NCBI GenBank assembly: GCA_035540935.1
Contig: DATLFS010000035.1
Coordinates: forward strand, 1-23,658
Length of the DNA: 23,658 nucleotides
Reading direction: 5' to 3'
Origin: DATLFS01 sp035540935
GTDB lineage: Bacteria > Actinomycetota > CADDZG01 > WHSQ01
The translations under genes and the position numbers were made by a program. Below, piece by piece: positions 6,600 through 14,500 of the stretch (positions within the stretch are counted from its first letter, which is position 1; every line of letters starts with the position of its first letter). The notes under the pieces were generated by a model. It did not search any database. It was not told where the DNA came from and was given only the letters and a program-made list of their open reading frames with translations.

Positions 6600-7229
6600 T
6601 TGACCGCGCGGGCGCGAGGCCGCATGAGCGGGCAGGAACGGCGCGCCCAGTTACTCGACATCGGGCGCACGGTTTTCGCCGAGCGCGGCTTCGACGGCGC
6701 CTCGATCGAGGAGATCGCGCAGCGCGCCGGCATCACGAAGCCGGTCGTGTACGAGCACTTCGGCGGCAAGGAAGGCCTCTACGCCGTCGTGGTCGATCGC
6801 GAGGTGAGGAATCTCGTCGCGAGGTTCTCCTCGAACGTCCTCGAAGAGAGCCACCCGCGGGCGATGCTCGAGCGGGCGGCCGAGACCTTCCTGCGCTACA
6901 TCGAGGAAGAGCGCGACGGCTTCCGCATCCTCGTGCGGGACTCCCCCGTCGGATCCGGGTCCGGAACGCTGGCGAGCGTCATCGGCGACATCGCGTCTCA
7001 GGTCGAGTATGTGTTCGCGGGCGAGTTCAAGAAGCGCGGCTACGACGTGCGCGTCGCGCCCCTCTACTCCCGCGCGCTGGTAGGGATGGTCGCTCTCGTC
7101 GGGCAATGGTGGCTGGATGCCGGCAAACCATCTCGAGACGAGGTCCAGGCGCACCTCGTGAACCTCGCGTGGAACGGTTTGAAGGACCTCCAGACCGATC
7201 CGCGCGGCGGCCGGCCGGAGCCGCGCTAG
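6600..7229 (+). CDS. TetR-family transcriptional regulator
   Basis: This is a 209-residue repressor-type protein if it starts at TTG 6600. That start is chosen because GGAGGG lies 7 bases upstream (6587-6592) and because relatives usually have several residues before the M-S/T-G-x-E-R-R segment. ATG 6624 (201 residues) is the alternative. The N-terminal helix-turn-helix is clear: RRAQLLDIGRTVFAERGF, ASIEEIAQRAGITKPVVYEHF, then GGKEGLYAVVV. The C-terminal ligand domain is helical, with FLRYIEEERDGFRILVRD and ALVGMVALVGQWW segments. It would bind an operator as a dimer and release it on ligand binding. It lies 64 bp after the ParB-like gene and 7 bp from the end of aceE. Targets and ligand are unknown; autoregulation is common in the family. 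A TAGGGT at 6562-6567 could be a -10 element, but I see no matching -35. Confidence 0.9.
   Translation: MTARARGRMSGQERRAQLLDIGRTVFAERGFDGASIEEIAQRAGITKPVVYEHFGGKEGLYAVVVDREVRNLVARFSSNVLEESHPRAMLERAAETFLRYIEEERDGFRILVRDSPVGSGSGTLASVIGDIASQVEYVFAGEFKKRGYDVRVAPLYSRALVGMVALVGQWWLDAGKPSRDEVQAHLVNLAWNGLKDLQTDPRGGRPEPR
7202..7226. terminator. GC-rich hairpin at the tetR/aceE convergence, possible U-less terminator
   Basis: GCGCGGC (7202-7208) and GCCGCGC (7220-7226) form a perfect 7-bp stem with an 11-base loop that itself contains the palindrome GGCCGGCC. It sits at the very end of tetR, 11 bases before the end of the opposing aceE. No T-run follows on either strand. Because it is symmetrical it could slow transcription from both sides, as proposed for U-less hairpins in actinobacteria. 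In sequence this rich in GC, chance stems are common. Confidence 0.3.
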
Positions 7230-7236
7230 GCAACCC

Positions 7237-9915
7237 TCACAGGTCGCAGCGGAGCGCCGAGGCGCGCTCGGGGTCGACCCCGTAGCGCTCGATCGCCTCG
7301 GTCACCGCCTCGGGCTTCAGCTCGCCGAACTCCGCCAGTGCCGCCAGCGTCGCCACCACGATGTGCTCTGCGTCGATCTCGAAGTGCCGGCGAAGCGCGC
7401 CTCGATGATCCGACCGGCCGAAGCCATCGGTGCCTAAGGGCACGAACGGTGCGGGAACCCAGCGGGCGATCTGGTCGGGGACGGCCTTCATCGAGTCGCT
7501 CACCGCGACCACCGGCCCGTCCTGCCCTTCGAGTTGCTCAGCGACGTACGGCTGACGCCGCGGCTGCTCCGCGTGCAGGCGGTTCCAGCGCTCCGTCTCG
7601 AGCCCATCGGCCCGGAGCTGCTGGTAAGAGGTCGCGCTCCACACGTCGGCCGAGACGTCATGGTGCTCGAGGAGAAGGTCTTGCGCGCGCAGCGCCTCGC
7701 GGAGGATCGTGCCGGACCCTAGGAGCTGCGCACGGTGCTTCCGCTCGTCCGGCGCGCCGCGGTAGAGGTAGAGCCCCTTGAGGATGCCTTCCTCGATCCC
7801 CGACGGCATCTCCGGCTGGGGATACGGCTCGTTGTAGAGGGTCAGGTAATAGAAGACGTCCTCGTCCTCGTCGAACATCCGCCGCAGTCCCTCTTTCACG
7901 ATGACCGCGACCTCGTACGCCCAGGCGGGGTCGTAGGACAGGCAGACGGGGTTCGTCGCCGCGAGCAGGAGCGAATGCCCGTCCTGGTGCTGCAGCCCCT
8001 CTCCCAGCAGTGTGGTGCGGCCGTAGGTCGCGCCCAGCAGGAAGCCGCGGCCGCGCTGGTCTGCGAACGACCAGATGAGGTCGCCGATCCTCTGGAACCC
8101 GAACATCGAATAGAAGATGAAGAACGGGACCATCGTCTCGCCGTGCGTGGCGTAGGAGGTGCCGGCCGCCGTGAACGACCCCATCGAACCGGCTTCGGTG
8201 ATGCCCTCCTCGAGGATCTGTCCCTGCTGCGACTCGCGGTAGGCGAGGAGATGCGCCGCGTCCACGGGTTCGTACAGCTGTCCGCGCGCGGCGTAGATCT
8301 TGAACTCGGGGAAGAGCGATTCCATGCCGAACGTGCGAGCTTCGTCCGGGATGATCGGCACGACGCGCGGTCCGAACTTCTTGTCCCGCATGAGCTTGCG
8401 CAGCAGGCGCACGAAGGCCATGGTCGTAGCCACGCCCTGCTTCTTCGAACCGGCCGCGAACTCCGCGTAGAGATCGTCCTTCGGCAGGTCGACACGCACC
8501 GGGTGAACGCGACGCTCCGGCACGTAGCCGCCCAGGGATCGACGCCTCGCCCGGATGTACTCGACCACGTCGGAATCCTCGCCCGGGTGGTAGTAGGCGG
8601 GCTCGTCCTTGAGCTCCTTGTCGCTGATCGGCAGCTCGAGCCGGTCGCGGAACGCCTTCAGCTCGTCCTCGGACAGCTTCTTCGCCTGGTGGGTGACGTT
8701 GCGTCCCTCCACCGCACCGCCCAAGGTCCATCCCTTGACGGTCTTGGCCAGGACGACGACCGGCGCGCCCTTCAGCTCGACGGCCGAGGCGAAGGCGGAG
8801 TGCACCTTGCGGTAGTCGTGTCCGCCGCGCCGCAACCGGCGCAGGTCTTCGTCGGAGAGGTGCTCGACGAGCTTCTTCAGGCGGGGGTCCGGCCCGAAGA
8901 AGTGCTCGCGGATGTAGGCGCCGGACTCGACCACGTACTTCTGGAACTCGCCGTCGACCGTGGTGTTCATCTTGTTCACCAGCACGCCGTCCGAGTCGCG
9001 CGCGAGCAGGTCGTCCCACTCGCGCGCCCACACGACCTTGATCACGTGCCATCCCGCGCCGCGGTAGATCGACTCGAGCTCTTGGATGACCTTGCCGTTC
9101 CCGCGCACGGGACCGTCCAGGCGCTGCAGGTTGCAGTTGACGACGAAGATGAGGTTGTCGAGCTCTTCGCGTGCCGCCAGCGACAACGCCGCCATGGACT
9201 CCGGCTCGTCCATCTCGCCGTCGCCGACGAAGCACCAGACGCGCTGCTGCGAGGTGTCCTTTATCCCTCGTTGGTGCAGGTACTTGTTGAAGCGCGCCTG
9301 ATAGATCGCGTTCAGCGGGCTTAGCCCCATCGAGACCGTGGGGAACTCCCAGAAGTCGGGCATGAGGCGCGGATGTGGGTAGGACGACAGCCCCGTGCCG
9401 CTCGTCTCCTGCCGGAACCCATCCAGCCGGTCCTGCGTCAGACGGCCCTCGAGGAAAGCGCGCGCATAGACGCCCGGCGCGCCGTGCCCCTGGAAGAAGA
9501 TCTGGTCGCCGCCGCCCGGCGCGTCCTTGCCTTGGAAGAAGTGGTTGAAGCCGACCTCGTACAGGCTGGCTGCGGAGGCATAGGTGGAGAGGTGACCGCC
9601 GATGCCGTCGTACTTCTTGTTCGCACGCATCACCATCGCCGCGGCGTTCCAGCGGATGATGCGACGGATCTTGAGCTCCATCTCCTCGTCGCCGGGGAAG
9701 TACGGCTCCTGCTCCGGAGGGATCGTGTTGATGTAGTTGGTCGAGACCATCGGCGGGAGGCCGATCTGCCGGCTGCGCGCGTGCGCCAGGAGCCTGCCCA
9801 TGAGGAAACGCGCCCGCGACGGAGAGTGCGCGATCACCTGCTCGAGAGACTCGATCCACTCGGAAGTCTCGTCGGGATCGATGTCGGGGAGCTGGTCCCG
9901 GAAATGGTCCTGCAT
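7237..9915 (-). CDS. aceE: Pyruvate dehydrogenase E1 component, homodimeric type
   Basis: This 892-residue enzyme decarboxylates pyruvate with thiamine diphosphate and passes the acetyl group to the lipoyl E2 (AceF), feeding acetyl-CoA into the TCA cycle. Length fits the single-chain E1 family (about 880-930). The start is ATG at 9915, with GGTGAG just upstream; the in-frame extension to 10080 covers non-coding DNA. Visible landmarks are DPDETSEWIESLEQVI at the N-terminus, YINTIPPEQEP, the substrate-binding FFQGHGAPGVYARAFLEGRL, and the thiamine-diphosphate motif GDGEMDEP through NCNLQRLDGPVRGNGK. The pyrimidine-binding/transketolase central domain has PDEARTFGMESLFP and GEGLQHQDGHS, and a C-terminal transketolase-like domain ends VDPERASALRCDL. 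No E2 or E3 gene is nearby, which is usual for actinobacterial aceE. The gene ends 7 bp from tetR. Confidence 0.98.
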   Translation of the reverse strand: MQDHFRDQLPDIDPDETSEWIESLEQVIAHSPSRARFLMGRLLAHARSRQIGLPPMVSTNYINTIPPEQEPYFPGDEEMELKIRRIIRWNAAAMVMRANKKYDGIGGHLSTYASAASLYEVGFNHFFQGKDAPGGGDQIFFQGHGAPGVYARAFLEGRLTQDRLDGFRQETSGTGLSSYPHPRLMPDFWEFPTVSMGLSPLNAIYQARFNKYLHQRGIKDTSQQRVWCFVGDGEMDEPESMAALSLAAREELDNLIFVVNCNLQRLDGPVRGNGKVIQELESIYRGAGWHVIKVVWAREWDDLLARDSDGVLVNKMNTTVDGEFQKYVVESGAYIREHFFGPDPRLKKLVEHLSDEDLRRLRRGGHDYRKVHSAFASAVELKGAPVVVLAKTVKGWTLGGAVEGRNVTHQAKKLSEDELKAFRDRLELPISDKELKDEPAYYHPGEDSDVVEYIRARRRSLGGYVPERRVHPVRVDLPKDDLYAEFAAGSKKQGVATTMAFVRLLRKLMRDKKFGPRVVPIIPDEARTFGMESLFPEFKIYAARGQLYEPVDAAHLLAYRESQQGQILEEGITEAGSMGSFTAAGTSYATHGETMVPFFIFYSMFGFQRIGDLIWSFADQRGRGFLLGATYGRTTLLGEGLQHQDGHSLLLAATNPVCLSYDPAWAYEVAVIVKEGLRRMFDEDEDVFYYLTLYNEPYPQPEMPSGIEEGILKGLYLYRGAPDERKHRAQLLGSGTILREALRAQDLLLEHHDVSADVWSATSYQQLRADGLETERWNRLHAEQPRRQPYVAEQLEGQDGPVVAVSDSMKAVPDQIARWVPAPFVPLGTDGFGRSDHRGALRRHFEIDAEHIVVATLAALAEFGELKPEAVTEAIERYGVDPERASALRCDL

Positions 9916-10037
9916 CGGCTCACCCCACCCTGGTCGGCGTGCCTTCGGCACCGTCCAGCGTACCCCCCGGTGGCGCGGTGAGACCCCACGGGTAAAGCTT
10001 GTGCCGCACGCACGCGACGTCGATGAAAGGGGATCCC
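9916..10037. promoter_or_regulatory. Divergent intergenic region between aceE and the small membrane protein gene
   Basis: These 122 bases separate two divergent starts and so must hold promoters for both. Reading towards aceE, TACGCT (9957-9962 on the complement) fits a TAnnnT -10 element about 42 bases before the start, but I see no convincing -35. A short perfect palindrome, GTGCC-TTC-GGCAC (9939-9951), lies in the predicted aceE leader. Towards the right, AAAGGGG at 10027-10033 is a good ribosome site for the ATG at 10038. Element positions are tentative. Confidence 0.35.
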
Positions 10038-10337
10038 ATGCAGCAGGAAAGCCGGTACGGGTCGCTTCGTACGATCGCACGGATATTCCGGGTCCTGGCG
10101 TGGATCACGATCATCTTCGGCGGCCTCGGCGTGCTCGGCGCGACCGTCTCCGGCGCGGCACAGGGCGCATCCGGGGAAGCTCTCGTGATGCTCATAGGCG
10201 GAGGCCTGTTCGTCGCTTTCTACGCCTTGATGTTCTTCGCGATGGCCGAGTTCATCCACCTCATGGTCGACGTCGAGGCGAACACCCGCAGGACCGCTGA
10301 AGCGCTCGCGACCGCGCCGCGGCCACCTTCCCCTTAG
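10038..10337 (+). CDS. Small two-helix membrane protein of unknown function
   Basis: This 99-residue protein starts at ATG 10038, chosen because AAAGGGG lies five bases upstream. In-frame starts at 10023 (ATG) and 9999 (GTG) are possible but less well placed. There are two hydrophobic helices: one around residues 15-40 (VLAWITIIFGGLGVLGATV) and one around 50-73 (VMLIGGGLFVAFYALMFFAMAEF). They are followed by a short polar C-terminus with HLMVDVEANTRRTAEAL. The pattern of two helices and a terminal D-x-E-x-N-T-R segment is one I have seen in small actinobacterial membrane proteins without an assigned role. No catalytic or binding motif is visible. Its stop codon overlaps the stop of the opposing CBS gene, leaving no room for a conventional terminator. 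Confidence 0.7.
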   Translation: MQQESRYGSLRTIARIFRVLAWITIIFGGLGVLGATVSGAAQGASGEALVMLIGGGLFVAFYALMFFAMAEFIHLMVDVEANTRRTAEALATAPRPPSP

Positions 10338-10702
10338 TCCTGCTCGAGTGGAGGGAGCACCGTGGGTTCGGCTTCGGCCAAAGACTGAGGACGGTCGTCC
10401 GTCGATAGATGCTCGCTTTCGGCGAGATCGAGCAGATCGACGATGCCGACCAGCTGATCGTCCTTCACCACCGGAAGCCGGCGGATATGGCTGCGCGCCA
10501 TACGGCGCTGCACCTCGAGCGCGTCGGCGTCCGCGTCGACGTAGACGGGCGTCCCGCGCGTCAGCTCCGTTTCCGGCGCTTCCATCAGGTCGACGCCTTC
10601 ATGGCGGAGCAGCTCGGCGAGCCACGAAAGGGTGTCGGCGGAGGATTCCAGGCGGCGACGCGCGAGCACGACGTCGCTGATCGGTACCCGCCGCTCGGTC
10701 AT
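10334..10702 (-). CDS. Single CBS-domain protein
   Basis: This is a 122-residue soluble protein. ATG at 10702 was chosen; TTG at 10711 would add three residues. Residues about 50-100 form one recognisable CBS motif: TPVYVDADADALEVQRRMARS, then HIRRLPVVKDDQLVGIVDLLDLA. The N-terminal 45 residues do not form a clear second CBS repeat, although CBS motifs normally act in pairs that bind adenine nucleotides. It may pair by dimerising, or the first repeat may have degenerated. The gene starts 10 bp after nei and is the last of the long - strand run, so it is probably co-transcribed with nei and lhr. A partner cannot be named from the sequence. Confidence 0.75.
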   Translation of the reverse strand: MTERRVPISDVVLARRRLESSADTLSWLAELLRHEGVDLMEAPETELTRGTPVYVDADADALEVQRRMARSHIRRLPVVKDDQLVGIVDLLDLAESEHLSTDDRPQSLAEAEPTVLPPLEQD

Positions 10703-10712
10703 ACCGCCCAAC

Positions 10713-11516
10713 CTATCCCCGCAGCGGGAGCTCGTGGGCAGGCTGGCACGACGGGCACCAGTAGGTCACCCGCTCCTCGCCCACCGGTCCCCATCCGTCC
10801 TTGCGGATCGTCGTTCCGCACCGAAGACACGGCCGCGCCTTCCGCCCGTAGACCCAGTGGCGCCTACCCGGCCTCAGGTCGCCGGTCGTGACGTGGCGGG
10901 CATGATCCCGGTTCGCCCACAGGACGCGGCGGGCCAGGGCAACGAGGCCCGGCAGGTCGGGAACGAGCTCGACGGGCGTCAGCGGGTGGAGCCCGCGCAG
11001 GAAGCACAGCTCGCACTTGTAGACGTTGCCGATCCCCGCGAGGTTGCGCTGGTCGAGCAGCGCGGTGGCGACGGGAACGTCGCGCTGCGCGGAGAGACGA
11101 CGAACCGCCTCGCCGGCGTCCCAGTCCGGGCCGAGGAGATCGGGACCGAGCGGACCGACGACGTCGTCCTCGCGTCCGCGCGGCACGACGTCCAGCGCAC
11201 CGAGCCGCATCCCCGCTGCGACGCGTCCTTCCGTCTCGAGGACCAGGCGGACCTCGTGCGTTGGGCCGGGCAGGTGCTCGCCCGGCCGCAGCAGGTGGAG
11301 AGCCCCCTCCATCTTGAAGTGCGAGTGGATCGTGAGGTCGTCGTCGAGACGCACCAGCAGGTGCTTGCCGCGCGCGACGACCTCTTGCACGCGCCGCCCG
11401 GCGAGATCCAACTCCGCATAGCGCGGAACGCGGAAGTCCGACTTCGTGAGGACCTCACCCGCGAGCGCATCGTGCATGCGGCGCGCCGTCAGGTGGACGG
11501 TATCGCCCTCAGGCAA
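10713..11516 (-). CDS. nei: Fpg/Nei-family DNA glycosylase/AP lyase (endonuclease VIII, Nei2-like)
   Basis: This 267-residue base-excision repair enzyme removes oxidised bases and cuts the abasic strand. The start is TTG at 11516, fixed by the family: after the initiator Met is removed, the protein must begin Pro-Glu, and the sequence here is (M)PEGDTVHLTARR. Pro is the catalytic nucleophile and Glu the acid. The continuous frame upstream to 12014 lies inside lhr. Other landmarks are SHFKMEG in the N-terminal beta domain, the helix-two-turn-helix region DQRNLAGIGNVYKCELCF, and a C-terminal zinc finger CLRCG...CPSC (C-x2-C-x16-C-x2-C). Its start overlaps the end of lhr by eight bases. The same lhr-nei pairing is known in Mycobacterium tuberculosis (Rv3296-Rv3297). 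Confidence 0.95.
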   Translation of the reverse strand: MPEGDTVHLTARRMHDALAGEVLTKSDFRVPRYAELDLAGRRVQEVVARGKHLLVRLDDDLTIHSHFKMEGALHLLRPGEHLPGPTHEVRLVLETEGRVAAGMRLGALDVVPRGREDDVVGPLGPDLLGPDWDAGEAVRRLSAQRDVPVATALLDQRNLAGIGNVYKCELCFLRGLHPLTPVELVPDLPGLVALARRVLWANRDHARHVTTGDLRPGRRHWVYGRKARPCLRCGTTIRKDGWGPVGEERVTYWCPSCQPAHELPLRG

Positions 11517-14500
11517 GCCTGAACCCTCGCGCGGTGCGCCGGAATCCGGCTTCGAGCAGCACGTCGGCGAGGGGCGATCCGGCGGCGGGCTGCGAGTCGA
11601 CGCGCTGAACGTGCAGCGCGGACGGCAGCGAGCCGCGGCGCGCCGCATCGGCCAGCGCAGCCACAGCTGAAACGACGTCATGTTCCGGCGCGCCGAAGGT
11701 GAGGAGTGAGCGCCCACCTTTCTCGACGTAGAGGACGAGCGACCCGGAGGAGATGACGACGCTCGCGCCGGCCTTGCGCCGCGGTCGAGCGGCGCCACCC
11801 GCGGCGTCGGGCCACGGGAGCGCGCCGCCGAAGGGATTGACGGGGTCGGCGGCCGCGACGACGACCGGCGGCGCGTCGATATCCGTGCGCAGGCGGTCGA
11901 CGGCGCCGAGCGCGGCGAACTGCGCTCCGCCGAGGCCTTCGACGAAGTACCCGCGGCGGCACTTGCCGGCCTCCTCCATCGCCTTGAAGACGGGGTAGAC
12001 GCCGGCGAAGCCACCCACCGTCCGCTCGGCAGACAGCGCGCCGCGCGTCACCACCCCGTGGCGAGCGAGCATCGCCGCGGCGAGCGCGTGGGCGCGCCGG
12101 GTGGAGTCGGAGGCAGGCGCGGGCGCGACGCTCCAGCGCCCCACTGCGGCGGGAGGCGCGGTACGGGACGGAAGGGTGGGCCGGCCGCCTCGGGCGCGCG
12201 AGCGGCGAGCCGGGCGCGGCAGGGCTCGCAGCGGCGCCAGCGTGTCGTTCGTTACGAGCCCCGCCCACACGAGCTCCCACAGCGCGAGCAGCAGCTCGCG
12301 GTCGTCGGGTACGCCGGAGACGCCGGCGGCGAGATCGCGGAAGAACGAGGCGCCCCTCCCCTCCAATGCCTCCAGCAGCTCGGCGGCTCGAGGCGAAAGC
12401 TCTGCGGCGGCCGGGTCGGGACGGAGCAACGGCGCCCGATCGGCCCTCGCCAGGGTCACCCAGCCGTCGTCGGAGCCCACCGCGCCGGCGCCGATCCACA
12501 CGATCTCGCCGGCGGCGCAGAGACCGTCGAGGACGAACGGCTCGAGGTCCGGAACGCGCGCCGCGAGGATCTGTCTTTCCAGTTGACTCGCCGGAAGGGG
12601 GATCCCCTCGAGCTGATCGATGCATCGCAGGAGGGTCTCGGCCGCAGATCCGCGACGCGCGTGCGCGCCGACCTCGTTCCACGCGGGGAGGAAACGCACG
12701 AGCGCCTCGGGCGGCACCGGCTCGATCTCACGCCGGAACGCCGCAAGGGAGCGGCGGCGTAGCCGCCGCAGGACGTCGACGTCGATCCATTCCTCGTGTC
12801 CCGCGCGGCCGCCGGGCCGGAACTCGCCCCTCGCCACCCGGCCGTCACGTTCGAGGCGAACGAGCGTCTCGGCGACGATCGCCGCCCCGAGCCCCAGGCG
12901 GGCGGCGACGTGGGCGGGATCGAACGGCCCGTGCGTCCGCGCGTACCGGCCCACGAGGTCACCGAGCGGGTCCGCGACCGGCTCGAGGAAGGCGCGCGGG
13001 AGCCCCAGCGGAAGGCCGGTGCCGAGCGCATCCCTCAGCCGCGCGGCGTCCTCCGCCGCAGCGACGCGCTCCGCGCCGGCCACGCGCACGCGGATCGCCC
13101 GCCCGGCGCTTTCAAGCTCCTGGAGCCATCCCTGTACGGCGGCGGGATCGGCCGCGCGCGCGGCGACCTCGTCGAACGTCAGGTCGCCCAGGCCGAGGAG
13201 CATGTCGTGAAGATCGTCCGCGCTCCGAGCGGCGAAGCCGGGCGTGAGCATCTGCAGCTCGAGCTCGAGGCTCGCGAGCGCCTCGTCGTCGATGAGCTCC
13301 CGCAGCTCGTCCCGCCCCAAGAGCTCGCCGAGCAACCTCCTGTCGAGCGAGAGAGCCTGGGCGCGGCGCTCCGCCAGCGGTTGGTCGCCCTCATAGAGGA
13401 ACGCGCTCACGAACCCGAACAGGAGCGAAGACGCGAACGGAGACGGCGCCGCGGTCTCGACGTCGACCAGCCGGACCTCCCGGCGCGCCGTTCGGGCCAT
13501 GAGGTCGACCAGCGCCGGCAGATCGAACACGTCCTGGAGGCACTCGCGATACGTCTCGAGAACGATCGGGAACGACTCGTACTTGCTCGCCACCTGGAGG
13601 AGCGCCGCCGATCGCTGGCGTTGCTGCCAGAGCGGTCGGCGCGCGGCGGGGTTCCGCTTCGGCAGGAGCAGAGCACGTGCCGCACACTCGCGGAACCTCC
13701 CCGCAAAGAGAGCGGACGACCCGACGGAGGCGACGACCGCGTCCTCGATCTCGTCGGGATCGAACAGGACCGCGTGGGGGTCCGGAGGCTCGTCGCTATC
13801 GGGGATCCGCACGACGATGCCGTCGTCGGCGTAGATGCATTGCACCTCGACGCCCAGCCTCTCGTGGAACCGTGCCTGGATCGCTTGCGCCCATGGAGCA
13901 TGGACCTGCGCGCCGAAAGGCGAATGGACGCACAAGCGCCAGTCCCCCAACTCGTCCCTGAACCGCTCGACGACGATCGTGCGGTCGTCCGGCAGAACGC
14001 CCGTTACGGCCTTCTGCTCGACGACGTAGTCAACCAGGTTCCGCCGCGCCCGCTCGTCGAGTCCCGCCGCCTCGAGGCGTGCCTCGACCCCGGCGGTGTC
14101 CTCGCCGATCCCGCGCAGGAACCTGCCTTGTGCCTGCCCGAGCTCGTACGGGCGGCCGCGCGCGTCGCCGTGCCAGAACGGCATCTTCCCGGGCCGCCCC
14201 GGCGCGGGCGATACGAGGACGCGGTCGTGCGTGATGTCCTCGATCAGCCACGTGCTCGCCCCGAGGATGAAGGTTTCCCCCGGCCGCGATTCGTAGACCA
14301 TCTCCTCGTCGAGCTCCCCGACGCGCGATCCGCCTTCGGTCGCGAGGTAGACGCCGTAGAGACCCCGGTCGGGGATCGTTCCTCCCGAGGTCACCGCGAT
14401 CCGCTGGGCCCCGCGGCGCGCCGTGAGCTCGCCCGCGGCTCGGTCCCACGTCAGCCGCGGCCGCAGCTCGGCGAACTCGTCCGACGGATAGCGACCTGCC

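Noticed and set aside
7735..9324. 529-codon open frame on the + strand opposite aceE
   Set aside because: It lies wholly within a confidently identified aceE, has no recognisable domain and a composition typical of antisense frames in GC-rich genes.
9939..9951. GTGCC-TTC-GGCAC hairpin in the aceE leader as a riboswitch or operator
   Set aside because: Five base pairs with a three-base loop is too small to support either claim in GC-rich DNA.
9916..10080. 55-residue N-terminal extension of aceE
   Set aside because: It has no similarity to E1 N-termini, while ATG 9915 with GGTGAG upstream starts the family-typical sequence.
11517..12014. Extension of nei to a 433-residue protein
   Set aside because: It is inside lhr, and a Fpg/Nei enzyme needs the Pro-Glu at its very N-terminus.
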